From Methylobacterium sp. (lineage in GTDB: Bacteria > Pseudomonadota > Alphaproteobacteria > Rhizobiales > Beijerinckiaceae), in the NCBI GenBank assembly GCA_002928875.1, contig PERO01000002.1, forward strand, positions 62,001 to 126,000: a DNA stretch of 64,000 nucleotides, given 5' to 3'. Both the position numbers and the translations under genes were made by a program. Below, piece by piece: positions 17,746 to 26,830 of the stretch. A model generated the notes under the pieces. It made no database searches. It saw only the letters and a list, made by a program, of their open reading frames with translations, and was not told the DNA's origin. The stretch's first letter is position 1. Each line of letters begins with the position of its first letter.

Positions 17746-18646
17746 AGAACAGGAACAGGGCGGGCAATGTCAGGAAGCTCACCAGCGTCTGCGCGGTGAG
17801 GATCGCGGCCATCAGCGGCGCATCGCCACCCATCTGCCGCGCGAGCACATAGCAGGCACTGGCGGCGGGCACCGCGAGGCAGATCACCACCACCGCGACC
17901 GCCGGGCTTGTCAGGCCAAGCGCGATCGCCGCGAGACCGCCGATCAGCGGCAGCACGACGAGCCGCAACCCCACTCCGAGCATGAGCGCGAGGTTCGGCC
18001 GGCGCAAATCCTCGAGTTGCAGCCCCGCGCCCACGAGCAGCAGGCCGAGCCCGAGCGCGCCGCTTCCCACCATGTTGAGCGCCGCCATCACCGGCGCTGG
18101 CAGGACGAGGCCCGTGACATTGAGTGTGAGCCCGATCGTGATGCCCACGATAAAGGGGTTGGTGACGAGCCCGCGCAGCAGCGAGCCGCCCTGTCCGCTG
18201 CCATAGCGCCGCAGCACCCAGACCGATTGGACGTTCAGCACCGGAATGAGCACGGCCATCGCCACGGAAGCGAGGGTCACGCCCGCCTGCCCGAAGAGGT
18301 TGCCGGCCATCGCGAGCGCGACGAAGGCGTTCCAGCGTATCGAACCCTGGAAGATGGACGTGAAGGAGGGCCCGGAAATGCCGAACCGGCTTTCGAGCGG
18401 TCGCCGGATGGTGAGCAGCAGGGCGGCCATTGCGAGGTTCCCGGCGAGCAACGCTGCTGCAATGGAACCGACCGGCACCGAGGAGAGTTTAGCCTTCGCC
18501 AGTGTCTCAATCAGCAGCGCGGGGATCAGCAGGTAATAGGAGATCTTCTCGCCGGCGCTCCAGATGGCCGGATCGGGAAGCAGGGTGCGACGGGCGACAT
18601 GTCCGACCACCATCACGAGAAACAGCGCGGCGAGGGCACCGATCAT
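17735..18646 (-). CDS. AEC family transporter (auxin efflux carrier fold)
   Basis: 303 residues with about ten membrane helices in two halves. The central segment SGALGLGLLLVGAGLQLEDL and the FTSIFQGSIRWNAFVALAMA stretch are typical of the AEC/Mem_trans family (PF03547-like). These are inner-membrane carriers of organic acids such as malate or malonate; the substrate here is undetermined. The ATG at 18646 was chosen because the preceding frame to 18757 is hydrophilic, unconserved, and close to the divergent gene at 18790. Confidence 0.88.
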   Translation of the reverse strand: MIGALAALFLVMVVGHVARRTLLPDPAIWSAGEKISYYLLIPALLIETLAKAKLSSVPVGSIAAALLAGNLAMAALLLTIRRPLESRFGISGPSFTSIFQGSIRWNAFVALAMAGNLFGQAGVTLASVAMAVLIPVLNVQSVWVLRRYGSGQGGSLLRGLVTNPFIVGITIGLTLNVTGLVLPAPVMAALNMVGSGALGLGLLLVGAGLQLEDLRRPNLALMLGVGLRLVVLPLIGGLAAIALGLTSPAVAVVVICLAVPAASACYVLARQMGGDAPLMAAILTAQTLVSFLTLPALFLFFRL

Positions 18647-18789
18647 GGATGGGCGGCCCCGCAACCTGGGGCCCTTGCGAGGGTCGGGACGATCTTCACG
18701 ATTGATTGAGCTGCAATTTCGGACAAATGTGGCGTGATGGATGACGCGAAGGCCCATGCCGGTGCGCCGAACCCATAAGGAGACGGTCG

Positions 18790-19323
18790 ATGATGAACAA
18801 AACTCGCCTTGGGCTCAAGGGAATTGGCTTCGGCCTCGCGCTGTTGCTCTCCACGGCCGTCGCGCCGCAGGCCGGTGCGTCCCCGCTCGGCTCCGCCATC
18901 CACCTGCAGAACGCGGCGACCCTGCCGCTGGTCGATGTGCAGGCGCGGCGCGGCCAGCGCCCCGTGCGCCGGCAGGTGCGCCGCAACAATGGCGCGGCCG
19001 TGGCCGGTGCCCTCGTTGGCGCGGCGATCATCGGCGGCGCGATCATCGCGCAATCCGAGGCGCAGCGGCGCGAGGAGCGGCGGCGTCGCGCCTATTACTA
19101 CGAGGGTGGTGACGGCTATTACCGCCCGTATCGCTCCAACCGGGCCTTCTACGAGCGCCAGCGGGAACAGCATTATTACTACGAGCCGCAGCGCGGCTAC
19201 CGGCAGCCGCATTATTACGAGCAGGATCAGCCGCGCGTGTATCGCGGCAACCCGCGCAATCAGCGCACCTGCACCGTCAATACCCCGGACAAGGAAACGC
19301 CTTACACCGTCGTTCCCTGCTGA
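18790..19323 (+). CDS. Exported Tyr/Arg-rich protein with glycine-zipper helix
   Basis: 177 residues: a signal peptide (MMNKTRLGLKGIGFGLALLL...VAPQAGAS), an Arg-rich stretch, a small-residue helix (GAAVAGALVGAAIIGGAIIA) of glycine-zipper type, then a C-terminal half rich in Tyr, Arg and Gln with YYY clusters. It closes with two Cys (TCTVNTPDKETPYTVVPC). A good AAGGAG lies 7 bases before the ATG. Proteins of this build are common in Rhizobiales envelopes but I know no assigned function. Its 3' end overlaps convergent ruvX by 22 bases. Confidence 0.75.
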   Translation: MMNKTRLGLKGIGFGLALLLSTAVAPQAGASPLGSAIHLQNAATLPLVDVQARRGQRPVRRQVRRNNGAAVAGALVGAAIIGGAIIAQSEAQRREERRRRAYYYEGGDGYYRPYRSNRAFYERQREQHYYYEPQRGYRQPHYYEQDQPRVYRGNPRNQRTCTVNTPDKETPYTVVPC

Positions 19324-19787
19324 GAATTTAGCCGATCGAGCGCGGTCTGCAGGATGAATTCCGCGGCCGCGGCATCGATCCGGTCCTTGCGGTTCCGGCC
19401 GGCGATGCCCGCGGCCTCGAGCGTTTCATGCGCGGCCTCGGTTGAAAGCCGCTCGTCCTCGAAGGCGATGGGCAGCGCCGTCAGCCCCGCGAGATGGCGG
19501 GCGAAAGCGCGCGTGGCCTGCGCGCGCGGGCCCATGGTTCCATCCATGTTGAGCGGCAGGCCCAGCACGAGCGCCGCGACCTGGTAATGCGCCGCGATCT
19601 TCAGGATCTCGGCGGCATCCGCGCCGAATTTTCCCCGCTTCAACGTCTTCAGCCCGCTCGCCCAGCGTCGTTCGGCGTCTGATACCGCGATGCCGATCGT
19701 CTTCGTGCCGAGGTCGAGGGCCATCACGCGGTCATTGCGCGCGAAAGTCAGCGACAGCGTCTCCAGCGAGGGCAGGGCAGGCGTCAT
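19302..19787 (-). CDS. ruvX: Putative pre-16S rRNA nuclease RuvX/YqgF
   Basis: 161 residues, RNase H-like fold. It shows ALDLGTKTIGIAVSD (first catalytic Asp), VLGLPLNMDGTMGPRA, FEDERLSTEAA (Glu) and a final DRIDAAAAEFILQTALD (Asp). YqgF matures the 5' end of 16S rRNA in E. coli and resembles a Holliday junction resolvase. The ATG at 19787 gives the usual Rhizobiales N-terminus with about 20 residues before the first strand; the longer frame to 19901 is unsupported. Confidence 0.9.
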   Translation of the reverse strand: MTPALPSLETLSLTFARNDRVMALDLGTKTIGIAVSDAERRWASGLKTLKRGKFGADAAEILKIAAHYQVAALVLGLPLNMDGTMGPRAQATRAFARHLAGLTALPIAFEDERLSTEAAHETLEAAGIAGRNRKDRIDAAAAEFILQTALDRLNSQQGTTV

Positions 19788-19890
19788 CCGCCTGTCTTGG
19801 CGCGGATCCATGCGGAGGTCCAGCTTGGCCTTTGCGCCGGGCTTCTCTAAGACACGCTCAACCGCCTGCAACCTCCGGAGGGTCCTCGGC

Positions 19891-20646
19891 ATGAAAATCA
19901 CGTGGTTCGGTCACTCGGCATTCGGCCTCGAGCGCAACGGGCGCAAGATTCTGGTCGATCCGTTTCTCTCCGGCAATCCGATCTTCGAGGCCGAAGGCGC
20001 GGGCAGCGTCGCCGAGAAGATGGAAGCGGCGCTGAAGGGCGTGACCGACATCGTCATCACCCACGGCCACATGGACCATATCGGCGATACCCTCGCCATC
20101 GCCGAGAAGACCGGTGCCACCGTGTTCTGCAACTGGGATCTCGGCCAGTGGCTGGCCCACAAATGGGAATTGCGCGGCACCGGCAAGGCGCTGAACCTCG
20201 AACTGATGAATGCCGGCGGACGGATCGAGCGCGACGGCGTGTCCATTCGCCTCGTGCGTGCCGACCATTCGGCGGGCGTGTTCGAGAATGGCGTGTTTCA
20301 GACCCTGGGCTCGCCGAATGGCGTGATCATCTCCGTTCCCGGCGCGCCGGTGATCTATCACATGGGCGATACGGATATTTTCGCCGGCATGGGGCTGATC
20401 GCGGAACTGCACGAACCGGATATCGTCATCGCCCCGATCGGGGACCGCTTCACCATGGGCCCGGCGACGGCCGCTCTGGCGATGCGCCGCTACTTCCCGA
20501 AGGCGAAAGGCGTCATCCCCTGCCATTTCCGTACCTTCGGCGCGCTGACCGGCACGAAGGAGGAATTCAAGCGGGAACTCGGGCCTATGGCGGCCCACCT
20601 GCTGGATCTCAATCCGCACGAGACCATCACGTTTTCCATCGGTTGA
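19891..20646 (+). CDS. UPF0173 metal-dependent hydrolase (metallo-beta-lactamase fold)
   Basis: 251 residues starting MKITWFGHSAFGLERNG, with the metal motif THGHMDHIGD, then HSAG, YHMGDTDIFAGM and a final CHFRTFGAL. This is the UPF0173/YtkL family, an MBL-fold hydrolase that binds two metal ions; the physiological substrate is unknown. CGGAGGG lies about 9 bases before the ATG at 19891. It is divergent from ruvX and precedes gatC by about 108 bases. Confidence 0.93.
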   Translation: MKITWFGHSAFGLERNGRKILVDPFLSGNPIFEAEGAGSVAEKMEAALKGVTDIVITHGHMDHIGDTLAIAEKTGATVFCNWDLGQWLAHKWELRGTGKALNLELMNAGGRIERDGVSIRLVRADHSAGVFENGVFQTLGSPNGVIISVPGAPVIYHMGDTDIFAGMGLIAELHEPDIVIAPIGDRFTMGPATAALAMRRYFPKAKGVIPCHFRTFGALTGTKEEFKRELGPMAAHLLDLNPHETITFSIG

Positions 20647-20754
20647 ACCGAAAATCAGCGTGATGCGCGCGGGCGAAGCGGTTGTTTCCTCGCGCGTGTC
20701 GCTTTATGAGCCAAGGCAGTCCTTGCATCCCCCTGTTCCTGCCACGGGTTTTCC

Positions 20755-21042
20755 ATGTCCGTTGATGCCGCCACCGTCCGCCGCATCGCGCGCCTCGCGC
20801 GCATTGCCCTGCCTGAAACCGATGTGCCCGCCATGCAGGGCGAGATCAACGCCATCCTCGGCTTCGTGGAGCAACTCGGCGAGGTGAATGTCGATGGCGT
20901 GGAGCCCATGACCTCCGTCACGCCCATGGCGCTGAAGATGCGCGACGATGTCGTCACCGCCGGGGGCGAAGCGACCCGCGTGACCCAGAATGCCCCGCAA
21001 AGCGAGGACCATTACTTCCTCGTGCCGAAAGTGGTGGAGTGA
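20755..21042 (+). CDS. gatC: Aspartyl/glutamyl-tRNA amidotransferase subunit C
   Basis: 95 residues, GatC family: [38 protein letters not shown] and the closing [13 protein letters not shown]. GatC stabilises GatA and helps the GatCAB complex convert Glu-tRNA(Gln) and Asp-tRNA(Asn) to the amide forms. gatA follows after 135 bases, the gap holding a palindromic repeat. gatB is not in the window. Confidence 0.94.
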   Translation: MSVDAATVRRIARLARIALPETDVPAMQGEINAILGFVEQLGEVNVDGVEPMTSVTPMALKMRDDVVTAGGEATRVTQNAPQSEDHYFLVPKVVE

Positions 21043-21046
21043 CCTG

Positions 21047-21133
21047 CCATTGCGAGGAGGGCCTGAGCCCGACATGGCAATCCGGGCCACCGTTTTCTGG
21101 ATTGCTTCGGCGCTTCGATTCTCGCAAGGACGA
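21047..21133. repeat. Palindromic intergenic repeat, family C (CATTGCGAGG type) between gatC and gatA
   Basis: The left part (CATTGCGAGGAGGGCCTGAG, then GGCAATCC) and the right part (GGATTGCTTCGGCGCTTCG, then TCTCGCAAGGACG) form an imperfect inverted repeat. It is the same kind of element as the widely scattered Rhizobiales repeat GTCATTGCGAG...GCAATCC/GGATTGC...CTCGCAATGAC. It sits inside the presumed gatC-gatA transcript. Confidence 0.75.
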
Positions 21134-21177
21134 TATCGCCGCCTGGTTTCCCTTGTCTTTTCCGATCCGAGCCGCCG

Positions 21178-22692
21178 ATGACCGATCTCACCGCCCTGAC
21201 CCTCGATGACGCCCGGAAGGGCCTCGCCTCGGGCGCCTTCACTGCCGTCGAACTCGCCGAGGCGCATCTCGCGGCGATGGAAGCCGGGCGCGCGCTGAAC
21301 GCCTATGTGCTGGAGACGCCGGAACAGGCGCTTGCCATGGCGAAGGCTTCCGACGCGCGCCGCAAGACGGGTGAAGCCGGCCGGCTCGAGGGCATTCCGC
21401 TGGGCATCAAGGACCTTTACGCCACCGAGGGCGTGCGCACGACGGCGGGCTCGAAGATCCTCGGCAATTTCGTGCCGCCCTACGAATCGACCGTGACGAA
21501 GCAACTCTGGCGCGATGGCGCCGTGATGCTCGGCAAGCTCAACAACGACGAATTCGCGATGGGCTCCTCGAACGAGACCTCGGCCTTCGGCCCCGTGGTG
21601 AACCCGATTCCGCCGGCCAACTGGTCGGAAGAGCAGGCGCGGAAGGCGCTCGCGGGCGACAAGCAGGGCCTGCTCGTGCCGGGCGGCTCCTCCGGCGGTT
21701 CCTCGGCGGCGGTGGCGGCGCATCTCTGCCTGGGCGCGACCGCGACCGATACCGGCGGCTCCATCCGCCAGCCCGCGGCCTTCACCGGCACTGTCGGCAT
21801 CAAGCCGACCTATGGCCGCTGCTCGCGCTGGGGCATCGTGGCCTTCGCATCCTCGCTCGATCAGGCCGGGCCGATCGCCAAGACCGTGAAGGATTGCGCC
21901 GCGCTGATGACCTCCATGGCCGGCCATGACCCGATGGATTCGACCTCCGTTGACATGCCTGTGCCGGATTACGAGGCTGCGGTCGGTCGCTCGGTGAAGG
22001 GCCTGACCATCGGCATCCCCCGGGAATACCGCGTCGAGGGCATGCCGGAGGAGATCGAGGCGCTCTGGAAGAAGGGCGCGGAGATGCTGAAGGCGGCCGG
22101 CGCGAATATCGTCGATATCAGCCTGCCGCATACGAAATACGCTTTGCCCGCCTATTACATCGTGGCGCCGGCGGAAGCCTCGTCGAACCTCGCGCGCTAT
22201 GATGGCGTGCGCTATGGCCTGCGCGTGCCGGGCAAGGACATCATCGACCTCTACGAGAAGACCCGTGCCGAAGGCTTCGGCCGCGAGGTGAAACGCCGCA
22301 TCATGATCGGCACCTACGTGCTCTCGGCCGGCTATTACGACGCCTATTACCTCCGCGCGCAGAAGATCCGCACCTTGATCAAGCGCGACTTCGAGGAAGT
22401 TTACGCCAAGGGCGTGCATGCGGTGCTGACACCGGCGACGCCGTCGGCTGCCTTCGGCATCGGCGAGAAGGGCTCGGCCGATCCGGTCGAGATGTATCTC
22501 AACGACATCTTCACCGTCACCGTGAACATGGCGGGCCTGCCGGGCCTCGCCTTGCCGGGCGGCACGGATTCGAAGGGCCTGCCCCTCGGCCTGCAGCTCA
22601 TCGGCCGCCCCTTCGACGAGGAAACGCTGTTCTCGCTCGGACAGGTGATCGAGGATCAGGCCGGGCGTTTCGTGGCCAGGCGCTGGTGGTGA
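21178..22692 (+). CDS. gatA: Glutamyl-tRNA(Gln) amidotransferase subunit A
   Basis: 504 residues, amidase-signature family. Catalytic Lys in [12 protein letters not shown], cis-Ser and nucleophile Ser in [13 protein letters not shown]...[13 protein letters not shown], then GLKPTYGR-type [12 protein letters not shown] and [18 protein letters not shown]. GatA hydrolyses glutamine and channels ammonia to GatB. It is slightly longer than typical because of an insert around [20 protein letters not shown] before the catalytic loop. Co-transcribed with gatC. Confidence 0.96.
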   Translation: MTDLTALTLDDARKGLASGAFTAVELAEAHLAAMEAGRALNAYVLETPEQALAMAKASDARRKTGEAGRLEGIPLGIKDLYATEGVRTTAGSKILGNFVPPYESTVTKQLWRDGAVMLGKLNNDEFAMGSSNETSAFGPVVNPIPPANWSEEQARKALAGDKQGLLVPGGSSGGSSAAVAAHLCLGATATDTGGSIRQPAAFTGTVGIKPTYGRCSRWGIVAFASSLDQAGPIAKTVKDCAALMTSMAGHDPMDSTSVDMPVPDYEAAVGRSVKGLTIGIPREYRVEGMPEEIEALWKKGAEMLKAAGANIVDISLPHTKYALPAYYIVAPAEASSNLARYDGVRYGLRVPGKDIIDLYEKTRAEGFGREVKRRIMIGTYVLSAGYYDAYYLRAQKIRTLIKRDFEEVYAKGVHAVLTPATPSAAFGIGEKGSADPVEMYLNDIFTVTVNMAGLPGLALPGGTDSKGLPLGLQLIGRPFDEETLFSLGQVIEDQAGRFVARRWW

Positions 22693-22759
22693 GGAGCGCG
22701 GTTTCGTCGCGGATCCAGTTCCGGCCCGGTCGGCGTATCTCGCTCGAACGAGAGAGAAC

Positions 22760-23536
22760 ATGCCGAACCGCCGAACCTTCATCACGGGCGCCTTGAGCAC
22801 CATCGGTGGCGTTGCTGCCGCCGAGGCCGGCGATCTGCTGCAGCCGACGACCCTGGTCGACAGCGAGCATCCGCTCATTCGCGATCGGGCCAGGACCATC
22901 ACCACCGGGTTGAAAAGCGACCGCGAACGGGCCCTCGCGATCTTCCGCTTCGTGCGCGACGACATCCGTTTCGGCTTTGCCGGGGCGTTCTGGCGGCAGA
23001 AGGCCTCGGATGTGCTCGCGACCGGCTATGGCTTCTGCAACACGAAATCGACGCTCTTCGTCGCGCTGCTGCGCGCGGCCGGCATTCCGGCCCGGCCGGT
23101 CTTCGTCGATATTGACGCGGGCATCCTGCGCGGCTTTCTCGATCCTGGCACGGCTTATGTGGACCATTCCTATACCGAGGTGGAGCTGGAAGGGCGCTGG
23201 ATCGCCACTGACAGCTACATTATCGACGCGCCGCTGTTTCGAAACGCCCGGGCGCGGCTCGCCGCCGAAGGGCGCGCACTCGGCTACGGCACCCATCGCG
23301 ACGGCACGCCGGATTGGGACGGGCGGCGCGATGCCTTCGTGCAATGGGTTGCCGCGCGCGATCCCGCGATCACGCGGCAGACCTTCGGCCGGTATCATGA
23401 TGTCGCCGATTTCTACGACAACGAGGCGCGGGCGCAGAGCCGGCTCGGTTTCCCGGTCTCGCTGATCTTTCCCGCCTTCGCGCTGCGCGCCAACCGGGCG
23501 ATCGCGCAATTGCGCGCCGGAGGCACCGGCGGCTGA
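22760..23536 (+). CDS. Transglutaminase-like cysteine protease-fold protein
   Basis: 258 residues. The transglutaminase core is clear: Cys in GYGFCNTKSTLFVALLRAAG, His in YVDHSYTEVELEGRW and Asp in IATDSYIID, a Cys-His-Asp triad. The N-terminus PNRRTFITGALSTIGGVAAA resembles a twin-arginine signal, though weakly. Bacterial relatives act as peptidases or amidases on unknown substrates. It lies 67 bases after gatA and ends just before a bidirectional terminator shared with rne. Confidence 0.8.
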   Translation: MPNRRTFITGALSTIGGVAAAEAGDLLQPTTLVDSEHPLIRDRARTITTGLKSDRERALAIFRFVRDDIRFGFAGAFWRQKASDVLATGYGFCNTKSTLFVALLRAAGIPARPVFVDIDAGILRGFLDPGTAYVDHSYTEVELEGRWIATDSYIIDAPLFRNARARLAAEGRALGYGTHRDGTPDWDGRRDAFVQWVAARDPAITRQTFGRYHDVADFYDNEARAQSRLGFPVSLIFPAFALRANRAIAQLRAGGTGG

Positions 23537-23540
23537 TGCG

Positions 23541-23571
23541 AAAAAGGCCCGGATCGCTCCGGGCCTTTTTT
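23541..23571. terminator. Bidirectional terminator between transglutaminase gene and rne
   Basis: AAAAAGGCCCGGA-TCGC-TCCGGGCCTTTTTT. GC-rich arms are flanked by As on one side and Ts on the other, so it can stop the plus-strand gene 5 bases upstream and act as a distal stop for rne on the minus strand. Confidence 0.92.
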
Positions 23572-23636
23572 GCTTTTTGAGTCAGTGGCTTCGGGGCCGG
23601 ATTTCGAAAATCGATTCCGGCCCTTCGTATCCTGAT

Positions 23637-26312
23637 TCAGCCGCCAAGCGCGGATTTCGCCTTGGCCCACCAGCCCGAGCGCTTCGGGCGCGAGGGATCG
23701 GGCACCTCGACAGGCTCCGGTTCCGGTGCGGGAGCCGGTTCAGCGGCAGGGGCCGCTTCCTCGGTCATGACGGGAGGTGCCGCCTTCACTTCCGGCGCCG
23801 GCTCATCGACCGTATCGGCCGTGGCCTTCTTCCGGCCGCGCGGGGCGCGGGCAGGCTTTACGGGCTTCTCTTCCGTGACGGCCTCGGCGGGCGTGGCCTC
23901 GACCGGCGCTTCGACGGCTTCCGTCTTCTTGGCCCGGCCGCGACGCGGCTTTGCGGGCTTTTCTTCCGGCGCAGCTTCGGGCGCCGGTTCGACCTCGACA
24001 GCCGGCTCGGCTGAGGCGGCTTCCGTGGCGATCTCGAGCGGCGCGGGTTCGCTCACTTCACCATCGGCCGGAGCGGGCATCTCGCGACCATCGCGATCGC
24101 GCCGGTTGCGGCGGCCGCCGCGACGACGACGACGACGGCGCTTCTCCTCGGCCGAGCCTTCGCCCGTACCGGCATCGGCCGTGCCATTTTCCTCGCCCTC
24201 GTCGGCCTCCTCCGCCTCTTCGGTGGAAGCCTCGCGCACCGCATCCGGAGCGCCGTTCTCGCGGCCTTCCTCGCGGCCACCCCGACCCCGGCGACGCCGG
24301 CGGCGGCGGCGACGCTTGTCGCCATTGCCCTCGCGCGCCTCGCCTTCCTCGCGGGGCTCGCCGTTCTCGGAAGCCTCGACAGTTTCGTCCTCGTCCTCCG
24401 CCTCGGCCTCGTCCTCGACGATGTCGTCCATCTCGATATCGTCGACATGGATCGCCTTGCTGTTCGCGGCCAGAGCCTCGGCGGCGATGCGGCGCGTCGC
24501 GGTCTCGCCGCGCTCCAGCGCGTAATGCTGGCCGGGCGGGAATTCGGTGCCGATCTCGACATTGATCGTCACGCCGAACCGGGCTTCCAGCGCGCGGATG
24601 GTCTCGCGCTTCTGGTTCAGCAGGTAGAGCGCGGCTTCCGCGCGGGTGCGGATGGTGATGTCCTGGCTCGCATTGCGCACGAGTTGCTCTTCCACCGCGC
24701 GCAGCAGCGACAGCGCGAGGCTCGGCGTGGAGCGGATGAGGCCCGTGCCGGCGCAATGGGGGCACTGCACCGAGGAGCTTTCGAGCACGCCGGTGCGGAT
24801 GCGCTGGCGGCTCATTTCAAGGAGGCCGAAATGCGAGATGCGTCCGACCTGGATGCGCGCGCGATCGTTCTTCAGGCAATCGTTGAGCTTGCGCTCCACC
24901 GCCTTGTTGTTGCGCTTCTCCTCCATGTCGATGAAGTCGATGACGATCAGCCCCGCGAGGTCGCGCAGGCGCAGCTGGCGGGCCACCTCCTCGGCAGCCT
25001 CGAGGTTCGTCTTGAGCGCTGTATCCTCGATATTGTGCTCGCGCGTCGAGCGGCCGGAGTTCACGTCGATCGAGACCAGCGCTTCCGTCTGGTTGATGAC
25101 GATGTAGCCGCCGCTTTTCAGCGTGACGATGTTCGAGAACATCGAATCGAGCTGCTGCTCCACGCCGTAGCGGGTGAAGAGCGGGGTCTGGTCGCGATAG
25201 GGCTGCACGGCCTTGGCATGGCTCGGCATGAGCATGCGCATGAAGTCCTTCGCCTCGCGATAGCCTTCATCGCCGCCGACGAGGATTTCCTCGATATCCT
25301 TGGAATAGAGGTCGCGGATCGCGCGCTTGATGAGCGAGCCTTCCTCGTAGACGAGGGCAGGGGCGGTGCTTTCCAGCGTCAGCGTGCGGACGCTCTCCCA
25401 CATGCGCATGAGATATTCGAAATCGCGCTTGATCTCGGTCTTGGTGCGCGAGGCGCCCGCCGTGCGCAGGATGACGCCCATGCCATCCGGCACCTCGAGA
25501 TCGGAAGCGAGATCCTTCAGGCGCTTGCGATCGGCCGAATTGGTGATCTTGCGGGAAATGCCGCCGCCGCGCGCGGTGTTGGGCATCAGCACCGAATAGC
25601 GGCCGGCGAGGCTGAGATAGGTGGTGAGCGCCGCGCCCTTGTTGCCGCGCTCTTCCTTCACGACCTGCACGAGCAGGATCTGCCGGCGGCGGATGACTTC
25701 CTGGATCTTGTAGGAGCGGCGATGGCGGGTCTGCCGGCGCTGGGGAACTTCCTCCATCGCGTCGCCGCCGCCGCCGAGCTGCTCGACGATCTCTTCCGGC
25801 TCGCGGGGGGCGGAATCATCCGCGCCGTTCTCGTCGGAATCAGCATCCGACAGATCGGCATCGGTGCCGGCCTCATCGCCGGAGGCTGCGCTGTCGGACG
25901 CCGCCGTCTCGTCACTCTCGAGCGGGGCGGAGGCGACCTCGTCCTTGCCGCCCCGCCGGCGCCGCGCCTTGTTGCGGCCGCCGCGGCGCGCGCCGCGCTC
26001 CTCTTCCTCGTTCTCCTCGTCGGCGGCAGCGGCCTCCTCGGCCAGCAATGCCTCGCGATCGGCGACGGGGATCTGGTAGTAATCGGGGTGGATTTCCGCG
26101 AAGGCGAGGAAGCCGTGGCGGTTGCCGCCGAAATCCACGAAGGCCGCCTGGAGCGAGGGCTCCACGCGCGTCACCTTCGCAAGGTAGATGTTGCCCCTCA
26201 GGGGGCGGCGATTGGCACTTTCGAAATCGAATTCCTCAACGCGATTGCCGCGCTGCACGACCACCCGGGTCTCTTCCGGGTGGGACGAATCGATCAACAT
26301 CCGTGTGGTCAT
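23637..26312 (-). CDS. rne: Ribonuclease E/G
   Basis: 891 residues. It starts MTTRMLIDSSHPEETRVVVQ, as alphaproteobacterial RNase E does. The S1 domain is interrupted by a long acidic and Arg-rich insert (about 90-205), usual in this class. Catalytic aspartates lie at about 416 (SIDVNSGR) and 456 (VIDFIDM). The zinc-link CPHCAGTG is near 517. From about 620 the C-terminus is low-complexity Arg/Glu/Ala/Pro, the scaffold for a degradosome. It cleaves AU-rich single strands in mRNA and precursor rRNA/tRNA. AAGG lies 8 bases before the ATG. A leader of up to ~500 bases precedes it. Confidence 0.95.
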   Translation of the reverse strand: MTTRMLIDSSHPEETRVVVQRGNRVEEFDFESANRRPLRGNIYLAKVTRVEPSLQAAFVDFGGNRHGFLAFAEIHPDYYQIPVADREALLAEEAAAADEENEEEERGARRGGRNKARRRRGGKDEVASAPLESDETAASDSAASGDEAGTDADLSDADSDENGADDSAPREPEEIVEQLGGGGDAMEEVPQRRQTRHRRSYKIQEVIRRRQILLVQVVKEERGNKGAALTTYLSLAGRYSVLMPNTARGGGISRKITNSADRKRLKDLASDLEVPDGMGVILRTAGASRTKTEIKRDFEYLMRMWESVRTLTLESTAPALVYEEGSLIKRAIRDLYSKDIEEILVGGDEGYREAKDFMRMLMPSHAKAVQPYRDQTPLFTRYGVEQQLDSMFSNIVTLKSGGYIVINQTEALVSIDVNSGRSTREHNIEDTALKTNLEAAEEVARQLRLRDLAGLIVIDFIDMEEKRNNKAVERKLNDCLKNDRARIQVGRISHFGLLEMSRQRIRTGVLESSSVQCPHCAGTGLIRSTPSLALSLLRAVEEQLVRNASQDITIRTRAEAALYLLNQKRETIRALEARFGVTINVEIGTEFPPGQHYALERGETATRRIAAEALAANSKAIHVDDIEMDDIVEDEAEAEDEDETVEASENGEPREEGEAREGNGDKRRRRRRRRRGRGGREEGRENGAPDAVREASTEEAEEADEGEENGTADAGTGEGSAEEKRRRRRRRGGRRNRRDRDGREMPAPADGEVSEPAPLEIATEAASAEPAVEVEPAPEAAPEEKPAKPRRGRAKKTEAVEAPVEATPAEAVTEEKPVKPARAPRGRKKATADTVDEPAPEVKAAPPVMTEEAAPAAEPAPAPEPEPVEVPDPSRPKRSGWWAKAKSALGG

Positions 26313-26830
26313 GGATTAGCCTTGATAAGGATGTCCCAGTTCGAACGCCCGCAAACGGGCTGGCCCGGCGGCTCGGACGGCCGGAGGCCAATGCGCGAGG
26401 GGTCGGGCCGATGGAACGGGGAAGGTCAGGATGGGAGAAACGGTTCTCGGCCGAAGCCGGCAACCGGACGAAGCCGGAAAGGGCCGCGGGGAAGGAGCGA
26501 ACTGACATGCGCGCGGTTTTGCGCGAAAGGCGTCGAGCCGCGATGCCGGAGGCGTGGCGCATGCATGGCGACGCGACCGGTTTCAGGTTCGGACTCGAAA
26601 AAGCGGGCATCAACAGAACTATCCCCACAGGCGGCCGATGCGTCCCGTCGCAAGAGGTTCACGCCGAAGGACCGGGATTGGGATGCCGCGCCCGGCTATC
26701 GGGGGCAGCTCGCCGGGCCATGACGCCTGCCGGAAGCTCCGGTCGAGGCGGGGCGGGAACAATGCGGAGCGCGGCTCATCGAGAGTCTTGCCCGCTGGCG
26801 CGACGCACCATAGACCCCGTGTAAGGACGA
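26313..26830. promoter_or_regulatory. Long divergent intergenic region rne/amidase (518 bases)
   Basis: I see no supported gene; the open frames are GC-driven shadows. On the rne side there is a GCCCG-CAAA-CGGGC hairpin at 26347-26360, and a CCTT-GAT-AAGG element (26321-26331) in which the rne Shine-Dalgarno could pair with adjacent bases. RNase E leaders mediate autoregulation in enterobacteria. A similar role here is only a possibility. Confidence 0.4.

Noticed and set aside
26600-26660. TATCCCCACA near 26617 as a DnaA box or replication origin
   Set aside because: It is two steps from TTATCCACA, single, and there is no dnaA, AT-rich unwinding region or box cluster nearby.
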